NCBI GenBank assembly: GCA_900467685.1
Contig: UBQX01000011.1
Span: 174,809 to 238,808 of the forward strand
Direction of reading: 5' to 3'
Source of the DNA: Hyphomicrobiales bacterium
Lineage (GTDB): Bacteria > Pseudomonadota > Alphaproteobacteria > Rhizobiales > Rhizobiaceae
Length of the DNA stretch: 64,000 nt
The notes below the pieces were generated by a model. That model worked only from the letters and a program-made list of their open reading frames with translations, ran no database searches and had not been told where the DNA came from. Position 1 is the stretch's first letter, and every line of letters begins with the position of its first letter. Both the position numbers and the translations under genes were made by a program. Below, one piece after another: positions 30,723-39,325 of this stretch.

Positions 30723-33209
30723 TTACTCGGCGGCAGCGATCGAGCCGATGTCGGGCAGGATCCTGGACGGAATGCGGCAGGTGACTTCAGTTCCGCGGCC
30801 TTCGACGGAATCGATCGTGACCTGGCCGCCGTGCAGCGTGACGAAGCAGTCGACGATGGCGAGACCGAGGCCCGCGCCGCTGCCCTTGCCATGGGATTCG
30901 AAGCGGTTGAAGACCGTGTCGAGAACATCCTTCGGGATGCCCGGCCCGTCATCGGAAACCTTGAAGACGAAATCGTTGCCGTCGCGCCAGCATTTCAGCC
31001 GGATGTTGCTGTGCTCAGGCGCGAAGTTGGCGGCATTTGTCAGAAGCTTGAGAAGAATCTGCTTCAGCCGCTGCCGGTCCGCATTGATGGTTCCCAACCC
31101 CGCCGGTGCGGTGATCTGCAGCGTGATGTTCATTTCCTGCAGACGTTCGGCAATCTGCTGCGCGACCTCATCGAGGAAGCCATCGAGGACGATCGGAGCG
31201 AAGTCGAGCTGCATGATGCCGGCATCGACGGTTGCGAGATCGAGAATGTCATTCACGATGGTGAGCAGGATCGAGGAGGAGGCGGAGATATGTTCGACAT
31301 ATTCCGCCTGCCGTTCGTTCAGCGTTCCGAGCGCGGGCGTTTTCAGAAGATCGGTGAAGCCGATGATATTGGTCAGCGGCGAGCGCAGTTCGTAGGAGAC
31401 GTGCTGGACGAAATCGTTCTTGATCTCGTCGGCCTTCTGCAGCGCCGCGTTCTTCTCCGTCAGCGCCCGTTCGGCCAAGACGCTGTCTGTCATGTCGACA
31501 AAGGTCAGCATGGTCTGCGCGTTGGGGAGCGGCGTGACGGCATAGTCGAGCACGAGGCCCGTGTTGAGCTCCAGCGTACCGCTCAGGTTGGCGCGCTCGT
31601 CCTCGAAACTGGTAATCAGCTGCCCGAAGCGCCGCCACCCGTCTGCCTGGCCGTAGGCCGCCGTGCAAGCCGTCTCGACGAAGCGGATATGCGTGCCCGG
31701 CTTCGCGTCGTCTTCGCCGAGGCCCCAGAGCTTGCGGAAGGCGGGGTTCGAAATCCTGATCTTGCCGTCGGGTCCGAACACCGCCACGCCCTCGGCGAGG
31801 TGGTTGATCGTCTCTTCCTGAACCTTGACCAGCGAATTGTAGAGCGTTTCGAGATTGACCTTCTCGGTCAGGTTTTCGAACACCCAGGTCGCGCCGCCCT
31901 GCGGCAGGGCATTGGCGAAGACGCGCAGCGTCTGCCCGTTCGGCAGATACCAGATGTCGGTCTGCGTCTCGACGGCGCGATAGACGCCGAGGGCATGCTC
32001 GCGCCAGGATTTCCAGTTGAGCTGTTCGGGCAGACGTCCCTTGGCGCGCAGCCGGTCGAGGAGCGCACCGTTGTCGGGGCGCGATTCGAGGAAAACCAGA
32101 TCCAGTTCCCAGAGCTGCTGGAAGGCCTGATTGTAAAACTGCAGGCGCTGGTCCTTGTCGAAGATCGCCACCGGCGTGCCGAGATGATCGAGAATTTCCG
32201 CATGGCTCTTCAGCGTGCGCTTGAGTTCCTCGCGCAGCGCCTCCTGTGCCGTGGTGTCGATCGCCATACCTGCAGAGCCGCCGCGGCTCTTGACGTCGAA
32301 GACTTCGTAGAAGGCACGCTCGCCGCGAACGACGGTCGAAACCTTGTCGTGGAAGGGTGAGTCCGAGGTCACAGTCGCGCGGATCTTCTCGCGCGCAACC
32401 GTGGGCAGGAGCTCCCGGCCTTCGCGCACGGCCTCGTCGCGGGTCTTGGCCTCTACCGCACCGCTATAGGCCTCGTTGACCCAGTTCAACCGGCCTTCCG
32501 TATTGCGTTGCCAGACGGGCATGTCGATCGTGTCGAGAAGCGCCTGGAAGGAGGCGATGGTCGCCGCCAACCGGTCGCGTTCGATCTGAAGTTCGGCAAG
32601 TTCGGCGCGTAGGCTGTTCAGCGCCACGAAACGCACGAAGGAGCGTCCGCCGGTCACGCGGCCCTGCGCTTCAATGGCCTCGCCGCGCTGGCTCTCGACC
32701 ACCAGATCGAATGAGGTGCCCGAACCGCGCAGCTTGTCGATGGCATTTTCAATTTCGGAAGCCGAGCGTGGGCTGAGCCACCGGCCGAAGGCGATGAAAT
32801 CGCGATCCTGAACTGGTGCGCCGGTTTCGAGCGGCAGCTGGCCAATGACTTCGATCTGCCCGGACAGCCCGTCCCAGATGACGATGCGGCGGTTCTTGTC
32901 GGCAATCAGCGCCTGATAGCTCGAGATCTTCTGGCTGGCTTCGGAAAGCGCGCTGCGGATTTCCCGGCTCTCGGCCTCCACCGAACTGCGGCGGCGCGCG
33001 TTCCAGAAGGAAGAAATGAAGGCGGCGGAAAGAATGCCGGCCAGGATGGCAGCGCCCGCAATGCCACCTGTGGTGTAAAGTGCGCCAACGGAAGGCGAAG
33101 CGGCCAACACGTCCGTTGCGGTCAGTGCCGTCGTTGCGGTCATAAACAGGCGAAGCGAGATCAATGGGCTGTTCTTCTTGGGCGAACCGGATGTCTGTCC
33201 CGAAATCAT
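30723..33209 (-). CDS. divL: DivL-type PAS-domain sensor kinase with Tyr in place of the phospho-acceptor His
   Basis: The 828-residue protein has a membrane segment near residues 40-68, several PAS-like domains (about 215-330, 330-450, 465-580) and a kinase core with N box, GPGIP and GAGLGLAI. The H box reads HVSYELRSPLTNI: the codon at 31392-31394 is TAC, Tyr, where His is expected. This substitution marks DivL, which in Caulobacter controls the CckA-CtrA phosphorelay. The first ATG (33209) has a GGAG upstream; a TTG at 33239 would add ten residues. It heads a minus-strand operon through tsaE-amgK, murU and addBA. Confidence 0.87.
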   Translation of the reverse strand: MISGQTSGSPKKNSPLISLRLFMTATTALTATDVLAASPSVGALYTTGGIAGAAILAGILSAAFISSFWNARRRSSVEAESREIRSALSEASQKISSYQALIADKNRRIVIWDGLSGQIEVIGQLPLETGAPVQDRDFIAFGRWLSPRSASEIENAIDKLRGSGTSFDLVVESQRGEAIEAQGRVTGGRSFVRFVALNSLRAELAELQIERDRLAATIASFQALLDTIDMPVWQRNTEGRLNWVNEAYSGAVEAKTRDEAVREGRELLPTVAREKIRATVTSDSPFHDKVSTVVRGERAFYEVFDVKSRGGSAGMAIDTTAQEALREELKRTLKSHAEILDHLGTPVAIFDKDQRLQFYNQAFQQLWELDLVFLESRPDNGALLDRLRAKGRLPEQLNWKSWREHALGVYRAVETQTDIWYLPNGQTLRVFANALPQGGATWVFENLTEKVNLETLYNSLVKVQEETINHLAEGVAVFGPDGKIRISNPAFRKLWGLGEDDAKPGTHIRFVETACTAAYGQADGWRRFGQLITSFEDERANLSGTLELNTGLVLDYAVTPLPNAQTMLTFVDMTDSVLAERALTEKNAALQKADEIKNDFVQHVSYELRSPLTNIIGFTDLLKTPALGTLNERQAEYVEHISASSSILLTIVNDILDLATVDAGIMQLDFAPIVLDGFLDEVAQQIAERLQEMNITLQITAPAGLGTINADRQRLKQILLKLLTNAANFAPEHSNIRLKCWRDGNDFVFKVSDDGPGIPKDVLDTVFNRFESHGKGSGAGLGLAIVDCFVTLHGGQVTIDSVEGRGTEVTCRIPSRILPDIGSIAAAE

Positions 33210-33396
33210 GTCCGGTTTTTCTCCATGCAGGTCATGCAAAGGCCGAAGCGGCCATTCCGGGCACAGCCTGCCACGAAGAACTTGTGCGAAGGCTGCGTGG
33301 AACGCCTTGAAAAGCGGCCCCGCAAAGCAGTCAAAATTGTCGAATCAGTGCCGGTGACATTACTGCCTTCGGGAATCGCCATAAAGCGAAATGCCC

Positions 33397-33432
33397 AAAA
33401 AAGAGCCGCCGGCAGGTTGCCCCGCCGGCGGC
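33397..33432 (-). terminator. Terminator after ahcY
   Basis: On the minus strand a perfect nine-base-pair stem, GCCGCCGGC and GCCGGCGGC, with a ten-base loop is followed by TCTTTTTT. Confidence 0.85.
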
Positions 33433-33463
33433 GTCCATATCTTGTGGTAGCGACTGATAGATA

Positions 33464-34864
33464 TCAGTAGCGGTAGTGTTCCGACTTGAACGGACCGGTC
33501 TGGCCGACGCCGATATAGGCGGCCTGTTCTTCCGAAAGTTCTGTCAGCTTTGCGCCGAGCTTGGCGAGATGCAGGCGGGCAACCTTTTCATCGAGGTGCT
33601 TCGGCAGAACGTAAACTTCGTTCTTGTAGTTCGCACCACGGACGAAGAGCTCGATCTGGGCGAGTACCTGATTCGTGAACGAAGCCGACATGACGAAGGA
33701 CGGATGGCCCGTCGCGTTGCCGAGGTTCAGCAGGCGGCCTTCGGAGAGAAGGATCATGCGATTACCCGCGGGGAACTCGACGAGATCGACCTGCGGCTTC
33801 ACATTGGTCCACTTCAGGTTACGCAGCGCGGCAACCTGAATTTCGTTGTCGAAGTGGCCGATATTGCCGACGATGGCCATGTCCTTCATCGCGCGCATGT
33901 GCTCGATGCGGATCACGTCCTTGTTGCCGGTCGTGGTGATGAAGATGTCGGCCGAAGAAACGACGTCTTCGAGCTGCACGACTTCGAAACCATCCATGGC
34001 AGCCTGCAGTGCGCAGATCGGGTCGACTTCCGTGACCTTGACGCGGGCGCCGGCGCCCTGGAGCGAAGCGGCCGAGCCCTTGCCCACGTCGCCATAGCCG
34101 CAGACGACGGCGACCTTGCCGGCCATCATGACGTCGGTGCCGCGACGGATGCCGTCAACCAGCGATTCCTTGCAGCCATACTTGTTGTCGAACTTCGACT
34201 TGGTGACCGAGTCATTGACGTTGATCGCCGGGAAGGGCAGCAGGCCCTTCTTGGCGAGCTGGTAGAGACGGTTGACGCCCGTGGTCGTTTCTTCCGTCAC
34301 GCCCTTGATGGCGTCGCGCTGGCGTGTGAACCAGCCCGGCGAGGCTTCCAGACGCTTCTTGATCTGCGCGAACAGGATTTCTTCTTCTTCCGAACCAGGG
34401 TTCGACAGCACGTTTTCGCCGGCTTCGGCGCGGGCGCCGAGCAGGATGTACATGGTGGCGTCGCCACCGTCGTCGAGGATCATGTTGGACACGCCGCCGT
34501 CGGTCCACTGGAAGATCATGTCCGTGTAGGTCCAGTATTCGTAGAGCGACTCGCCCTTCTTGGCGAAAACCGGGATGCCGGCAGCTGCGATGGCGGCAGC
34601 GGCATGGTCCTGCGTCGAGAAGATGTTGCACGATGCCCAACGGACTTCCGCGCCAAGCTTCACCAGCGTTTCGATCAGAACCGCCGTCTGGATCGTCATG
34701 TGGAGCGAGCCGGTAATGCGCGCGCCCTTCAGCGGCTGCGTCGGGCCGAATTCCTCGCGCGCGGCCATCAGGCCCGGCATTTCGGTTTCGGCAATTTGGA
34801 TTTCCTTGCGGCCAAAATCGGCAAGGTTGATGTCGGTCACGATATAGTCGTTGGCTTTGCTCAT
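33464..34864 (-). CDS. ahcY: Adenosylhomocysteinase (SAH hydrolase)
   Basis: Splits S-adenosylhomocysteine into adenosine and homocysteine, relieving methyltransferase inhibition. At 466 residues it has the bacterial length with the insert seen in this branch. Signature motifs are [15 protein letters not shown], the NAD-binding [12 protein letters not shown] and the C-terminal [18 protein letters not shown] ending in FKSEHYRY. It is monocistronic, with its own terminator, and an unusual palindromic repeat lies upstream. Confidence 0.97.
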   Translation of the reverse strand: MSKANDYIVTDINLADFGRKEIQIAETEMPGLMAAREEFGPTQPLKGARITGSLHMTIQTAVLIETLVKLGAEVRWASCNIFSTQDHAAAAIAAAGIPVFAKKGESLYEYWTYTDMIFQWTDGGVSNMILDDGGDATMYILLGARAEAGENVLSNPGSEEEEILFAQIKKRLEASPGWFTRQRDAIKGVTEETTTGVNRLYQLAKKGLLPFPAINVNDSVTKSKFDNKYGCKESLVDGIRRGTDVMMAGKVAVVCGYGDVGKGSAASLQGAGARVKVTEVDPICALQAAMDGFEVVQLEDVVSSADIFITTTGNKDVIRIEHMRAMKDMAIVGNIGHFDNEIQVAALRNLKWTNVKPQVDLVEFPAGNRMILLSEGRLLNLGNATGHPSFVMSASFTNQVLAQIELFVRGANYKNEVYVLPKHLDEKVARLHLAKLGAKLTELSEEQAAYIGVGQTGPFKSEHYRY

Positions 34865-34990
34865 CGAATTCTCCAGATCCGGCGGAAACAGGGCTCAAAA
34901 CAAAAGCGCCCATCGGACGCAATGCCGGTCATTGGCGTCCGAGAAATGGATAAGCGCTATCTACCAGTGATGGGCCGTTTTGGCAATGAA

Positions 34991-35020
34991 GATATAAAGA
35001 AGTCTTTATGTCTTTATATC
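34991..35020. promoter_or_regulatory. Palindromic candidate operator upstream of ahcY, SahR-like
   Basis: ATAAAGA at 34994-35000 and TCTTTAT at 35003-35009 form a seven-base inverted repeat with a two-base centre, followed by another TCTTTATATC at 35011-35020; the outer GATATAAAG and CTTTATATC arms also pair. It lies about 130 bases before ahcY. SahR, an ArsR-family repressor responding to SAH, controls ahcY in many proteobacteria through ATAAAGA-type palindromes; the assignment rests on that resemblance. Confidence 0.5.
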
Positions 35021-35089
35021 GCAGGATGAATCAAGCGTTAGGAACGGCCATAGAAGGCCGCTCATCCTGCCAACCGCAATGAAAGGAGT

Positions 35090-35362
35090 TCAGGCTTCCT
35101 CACCGAACTTGTCGGCGATCAATGCGGCAATGGCCTCGAGCGCCGCTTCTGCTTCCGCGCCCTCAGCCTCGACCATGACGGTGCAGCCCGGGCTTGCGGC
35201 CAGCATCATCAGGCCCATGATGGAGGTGCCGCCGACGGTCATTCCGTCCTTCGAGACGGTGATCTTGGCGTCGAAACCATCGACAGTCTGAACGAATTTG
35301 GCGGAGGCGCGGGCATGCAGACCGCGTTTGTTGATGATCAGAAGCTCGCGTGAAACGGACAC
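35090..35362 (-). CDS. ptsH: Phosphocarrier protein HPr
   Basis: Small phosphocarrier of the phosphotransferase system. The 90-residue protein has the phospho-His site in RGLHARASAKF and the regulatory Ser site in GTSIMGLMML, the target of HprK. The start is a GTG at 35362 with an AAAGG element upstream. It follows manX by 27 bases and is the last gene of the chvI-chvG-hprK-manX-ptsH cluster. The system looks regulatory rather than sugar-transporting. Confidence 0.95.
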   Translation of the reverse strand: MSVSRELLIINKRGLHARASAKFVQTVDGFDAKITVSKDGMTVGGTSIMGLMMLAASPGCTVMVEAEGAEAEAALEAIAALIADKFGEEA

Positions 35363-35389
35363 CTTTAGGCCTTGCTCCCGATGTTGAGA

Positions 35390-35791
35390 TCATTTGCTGG
35401 CAAGCACGCTGCTCGCAACGTTGATGTATTTGCGCCCGGCTTCGGACGAATCCGTCAGCGCCTTCTGCATGTTGTTCTCGCCGCGAATGCCTGCAAGCTT
35501 GATCAGCATGGGAAGATTGACCCCTGCGATGACCTCGACGCGTCCAGCCGACATGACCGAGATGGCGAGATTGGAAGGGGTGCCGCCGAACATGTCGGTC
35601 AGGATGATGACCCCGTGGCCTTCATCTGCGCGCGTGACCGAATCAAGAATATCCTGCCGACGCTGATCCATATCGTCTTCCGGCCCGATCGAGACGGTCT
35701 CGACCAGCTTTTGCGGCCCGACCACATGTTCGAGGGCATGACGAAATTCTTCAGCCAGCTTGCCATGGGTGACAAGCACAAGTCCGATCAT
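35390..35791 (-). CDS. manX: PTS EIIA component, mannose (Man) family
   Basis: The 133-residue protein is a stand-alone EIIA-Man domain with the phospho-acceptor His in VLVTHGKLAEEF at about residue 9. No EIIB, EIIC or EIID partner is nearby, so it is probably a regulatory phosphate acceptor from HPr. A longer frame to 35845 has no family similarity, so the ATG at 35791 is used. It lies 148 bases downstream of hprK, a gap that contains a hairpin. Confidence 0.9.
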   Translation of the reverse strand: MIGLVLVTHGKLAEEFRHALEHVVGPQKLVETVSIGPEDDMDQRRQDILDSVTRADEGHGVIILTDMFGGTPSNLAISVMSAGRVEVIAGVNLPMLIKLAGIRGENNMQKALTDSSEAGRKYINVASSVLASK

Positions 35792-35847
35792 GTCGCAGTT
35801 TGCTCCATTGCACTGTCCAGAGGCACGCGCTTTATCGCATTGCAATA

Positions 35848-35876
35848 ATGACGTCCACCGGCAAGGTGGTCATCAT
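35848..35876 (-). other. Hairpin between hprK and manX
   Basis: Two twelve-base arms (35848-35859 and 35865-35876) pair at ten of twelve positions with a five-base loop. There is no T-tract, so it is not a standard terminator; it may be a processing or stability element in the operon transcript. Confidence 0.4.
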
Positions 35877-35939
35877 GGCGAGGAAATTTCGAAGTGCAAG
35901 AGCAAAATAGGGCCTGTAAAAGGGCTGAAACGGTTGAAT

Positions 35940-36389
35940 TCATGCTCTTGCAGCCGCAATCCGAAACAACTGGTCCAAAGTCGCAGGCGAAGAATTGGGC
36001 AGGCGCAACAAAGGCAGGGCGCCAATGCCATCCAGCTGAAACTGTTCATTCTCCGGAGCCAGACGCTCTGAATTTGCAACATCGACGGGCCGCACCGCGA
36101 AATCCATAACCGCGTTGGAGATCGACGGAACTTCGACGATATCTGCACCGCGTATCTCTGCCTGCCCGGCAATGGTGTCGATCGCATCGGCAACGATCAA
36201 TCCCGATCTGTTGGAGATCATCACCTGATCGTCGCCGACGAAGGCCGCGAAGAGGCCACGCGCCTGCGCCTGTGCCAGACAGGCAAGCGCGCTCGCCGTC
36301 TTGCCGATTCCCGATGGTCCAACAAAGAGGAAGCCTCGCGTGCCGATGACGATTGCGGTCGCATGGAAATTGCGCACCGCGTCGCTCAT
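35940..36389 (-). CDS. hprK: HPr kinase/phosphorylase, short alphaproteobacterial form
   Basis: Phosphorylates and dephosphorylates the regulatory Ser of HPr. The 149-residue protein consists of the kinase domain only, with Walker A FVGPSGIGKTA (about 24-31), FVGDDQVMI and the family segment EIRGADIVEVP; the N-terminal domain of Gram-positive HprK (about 310 residues in total) is absent, as is usual in alphaproteobacteria. The start overlaps the chvG stop (ATGA). Confidence 0.9.
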   Translation of the reverse strand: MSDAVRNFHATAIVIGTRGFLFVGPSGIGKTASALACLAQAQARGLFAAFVGDDQVMISNRSGLIVADAIDTIAGQAEIRGADIVEVPSISNAVMDFAVRPVDVANSERLAPENEQFQLDGIGALPLLRLPNSSPATLDQLFRIAAARA

Positions 36390-38302
36390 GCTTCGGTGAA
36401 GGCGGGGAGCGTGAGGATGAAGCGCGCGCCGGCCGGCTTTTCGCCATTGCCGGACGGCAGGTTTTCAGCCCTGAGCGTGCCCTGATGCGCTTCGGCAATC
36501 TGTCGGCTGATCGAAAGGCCGAGGCCGGAATTCTGGCCGAAATCTTCGCCTTCAGGCCTGTCGGTGTAAAAGCGCTCGAAAATGCGCTCGATATCTTCCG
36601 CCTGAATGCCCGGACCGTTGTCCTCGACGATGACGATGCACTGGTGCCGGTTGCGCGTCAGCTTGACATGAATGCGGCCACTCTCCGGCGGCACGAAGGA
36701 GCGGGCGTTTTCGATCAGATTGGTGATGATCTGGCCGATACGCAAATCATGGCCGGGCACGCGGAAGCCGGCCTTCGCACCCTTGGCATGGCGATCAATC
36801 TGCAGGTCGATCGTCACGGGCTTCTTCGCGCTGCGGATTTCACGTGAAATGGTGACAAGGTCTCCCAGCAGCTTTTCAAGATCGACCTCGCGCTGGTCCA
36901 CGCGCGCCAGTTCAGCGTCCAGACGTGAGGCGTCCGAAATATCGCTGATGAGGCGGTCGAGGCGACGGACGTCGTGCTGGATGATGTCCATCAGCCGTTG
37001 CTTGGACGTGTCGGTTTTGGCAAGCGGCAGCGTTTCGACGGCGCTTCTGAGTGAAGTCAGCGGGTTCTTCAGTTCGTGGCTCACGTCGGCGGCGAATTGC
37101 TCGATGGCGTCGATGCGGTCATAGAGCGCGTTCGTCATGCCGCGCAGCGCAATCGAGAGATTGCCGATTTCGTCCTGGCGGTCGGAAAAGTCCGGAATTT
37201 CCGCGCGTTCTTTGCCGCGGCGCACCCGAATGGCCGCCGCCGAAAGGCGGCGCAGCGGCGTCGCAATGGTCGAGGACAGCAGCAGCGACACGATGACGTT
37301 GACCAGCGTTGCCACACCGAACACGCGCAGAATGGCGAAGCGTTCGGCATGAACAATCTTGTCGATGTCGCCCGCCTGCGTCGAAAGCAGGAGAACGCCG
37401 AGCACGGCGCGGAAGCGCTGTACGGGAACGGCCACCGACACGATCAGTTCGCCATCGTCGGTGATCCGCACCACGGCCCCGCGCACGCCGGTCAGCGCAT
37501 TCATGACTTCCGGGTAGATCGAGCCGTCGCCGCCGGGCGATTCCTTGTAGACGGGGAGGTCGCTCTGCTGCAGCAGCCGGTTGAAGAAATTGGCGATACG
37601 ATCCGTCCAGGTGACCGGCTCACCCTGCAGCGGCGGCAGATCGAAGCGCAGCACCTGTGCACCGGTATAAAGGTGCTTGGAATCGAGGATCAGATTGGCG
37701 TCCGCATCGTAGATGCGCGCGCGCGTCCGCGTCGGCGAGATCAGACGCCGCAACACTGGCGCCACGCGCTGCGGCACGATCGGAAATTCCAGATCCTCGT
37801 CGTTCGGAACTGGCGTGATGCTCTGGCCGGCCTGCAGCTCCAGAAGCTTCTGCGGATCGATCGTGATGGAATTCGTATCGACTGACGCGGATGCGGCAAT
37901 AGCGCCCGAAATGATTTCGCCCTGCGTCAGCAGGCTTTCGACGCGCGCGTCGATCAGGCCTTCGCGAAACTGGTTGAGGTAGAGAATTCCGCCCACGAGG
38001 ACGATGAGGGCGGTGAAGTTGAAGAAGAGAATGCGGCGCGTGAGACTCGAAAAGACTGCATGGCGCAGGATGCGGCGGATGCGCGGAAACGGCCAGAAAC
38101 GCACGCGACCGCCGCGACGCCTGTCGCCGGCATCCACCGTGTCTTCAAAACCGTTATCGAGAGTGTTATCCGCCAAGTCCGCTGTCCGCGTCGCCCTGTT
38201 GCGACACGCGGGACGCGCGCATGCTGCGGCCCCGCGTTTCAAATCCTGTCTGTCGGTGATCGGCGGTTCAGGCGGCTTCGCGGAACCTGTATCCGACGCC
38301 AT
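36386..38302 (-). CDS. chvG: Two-component sensor histidine kinase ChvG (ExoS)
   Basis: Membrane sensor of acid and envelope state in rhizobia and agrobacteria, partner of ChvI. The 638 residues have two membrane segments (about 91-109 and 324-345) bounding a periplasmic domain, a HAMP region, the phospho-acceptor His at 409 in [16 protein letters not shown], and the ATPase with [16 protein letters not shown] and SGLGLSIS. The only ATG (38302) makes a 35-base overlap with chvI; a TTG start nearby would shorten the N terminus. It is coupled to hprK downstream. Confidence 0.93.
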   Translation of the reverse strand: MASDTGSAKPPEPPITDRQDLKRGAAACARPACRNRATRTADLADNTLDNGFEDTVDAGDRRRGGRVRFWPFPRIRRILRHAVFSSLTRRILFFNFTALIVLVGGILYLNQFREGLIDARVESLLTQGEIISGAIAASASVDTNSITIDPQKLLELQAGQSITPVPNDEDLEFPIVPQRVAPVLRRLISPTRTRARIYDADANLILDSKHLYTGAQVLRFDLPPLQGEPVTWTDRIANFFNRLLQQSDLPVYKESPGGDGSIYPEVMNALTGVRGAVVRITDDGELIVSVAVPVQRFRAVLGVLLLSTQAGDIDKIVHAERFAILRVFGVATLVNVIVSLLLSSTIATPLRRLSAAAIRVRRGKERAEIPDFSDRQDEIGNLSIALRGMTNALYDRIDAIEQFAADVSHELKNPLTSLRSAVETLPLAKTDTSKQRLMDIIQHDVRRLDRLISDISDASRLDAELARVDQREVDLEKLLGDLVTISREIRSAKKPVTIDLQIDRHAKGAKAGFRVPGHDLRIGQIITNLIENARSFVPPESGRIHVKLTRNRHQCIVIVEDNGPGIQAEDIERIFERFYTDRPEGEDFGQNSGLGLSISRQIAEAHQGTLRAENLPSGNGEKPAGARFILTLPAFTEA

Positions 38303-38999
38303 AGAGCGTCTCGATCATGTCGAATTCCGTGTCGACCATCTTGAACTTCTTGCGCAGCCGCTTGATGTGGCTGTCGATCGTCCGGTCGTCGACATATACC
38401 TGTTCGTCATAGGCCGCGTCCATAAGCGAATCGCGGCTTTTTACCACGCCCGGCCGCTGCGCCAGCGAATGCAGGATGAGGAATTCGGTGACCGTGAGCG
38501 TCACCGGCTCGCCCTTCCAGGTGCAGGTATGGCGTTCCTGGTCCATGATCAGCTGTCCGCGTTCCAGCGAACGAGACGGAGCAGCAGCCGCTGCGCCCGG
38601 CTTGGCGGTCGTGCCAGCTGCGGCTGCGGCCTCGCGGCTCGCGGCGCGGCGAAGCACGGCCTTTACGCGCTCGACAAGGAGGCGCTGCGAGAAGGGCTTG
38701 GTGATGAAATCATCGGCGCCCATCTTCAGGCCGAACAGTTCATCGATCTCTTCATCCTTGGAGGTCAGGAAGATAACCGGCAGGTCCGACTTCTGGCGAA
38801 GGCGACGGAGCAGTTCCATGCCGTCCATGCGCGGCATCTTGATGTCGAAGATTGCCAGCTGTGGCGGCCGGGCGAGAAGTCCCTCGAGCGCGGAGGCGCC
38901 GTCGGTATAGGTCTCGACCTTGTAACCTTCGGCTTCGAGGGCGATCGAAACAGATGTGAGAATGTTCCGGTCATCGTCCACGAGTGCAATCGTCAGCAT
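38268..38999 (-). CDS. chvI: Two-component response regulator ChvI
   Basis: OmpR-type regulator phosphorylated by ChvG; in Agrobacterium and Sinorhizobium it controls acid-induced, envelope and exopolysaccharide genes. The 243-residue protein has the receiver domain ([17 protein letters not shown], phospho-acceptor Asp at about 52 in [12 protein letters not shown]) and a winged-helix DNA-binding domain ending in [16 protein letters not shown]. Another ATG is two codons upstream; 38999 matches the usual ChvI start. A Pro/Ala-rich linker joins the domains. It is divergent from pckA. Confidence 0.95.
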   Translation of the reverse strand: MLTIALVDDDRNILTSVSIALEAEGYKVETYTDGASALEGLLARPPQLAIFDIKMPRMDGMELLRRLRQKSDLPVIFLTSKDEEIDELFGLKMGADDFITKPFSQRLLVERVKAVLRRAASREAAAAAGTTAKPGAAAAAPSRSLERGQLIMDQERHTCTWKGEPVTLTVTEFLILHSLAQRPGVVKSRDSLMDAAYDEQVYVDDRTIDSHIKRLRKKFKMVDTEFDMIETLYGVGYRFREAA

Positions 39000-39325
39000 G
39001 GGCATTCATCTCCTTGGGAATCGCGTGGCGCGAGAGGCCTCTGCCCCGTACGTGCCCGTTGAGTCGACTCGCTTCATGAGGATAAAGGTGGAACAAATTG
39101 TGGCAAGCGCAAAGAACGGGCGTGCCAGAGCAAAATTTACCGGTCGATCAAAAAACAGTCCGACACCGGATATTCAAACGATTTAAAAAATACAAAGAAA
39201 AATTAAATCGATTAATATATTGATATCATTGTAAAATTCTACTTTTTGCCGATTGTCTTTTTAAAAAACTCTGCCTATGTTCCGGCCTATCGACGGTGCA
39301 ACCAGTGAGAAAAGGAATTTGCACG
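39000..39325. promoter_or_regulatory. Divergent control region of chvI and pckA
   Basis: This 326-base gap has no gene. From about 39180 to 39270 it is strikingly AT-rich, unlike the flanking DNA. It contains a good plus-strand promoter (annotated separately) for pckA; the chvI promoter must lie on the left half, but no clear hexamers were picked out. Confidence 0.6.
39253..39281 (+). promoter_or_regulatory. Candidate pckA promoter
   Basis: TTGTCT at 39253-39258 and TATGTT at 39276-39281 are separated by exactly 17 bases in the AT-rich stretch, 44 bases before the pckA start. Confidence 0.55.

Noticed and set aside
29758..31395. A 545-codon open frame on the plus strand
   Set aside because: Antisense to the TsaE-AmgK fusion and the divL kinase; spans two real genes, which a real gene would not.
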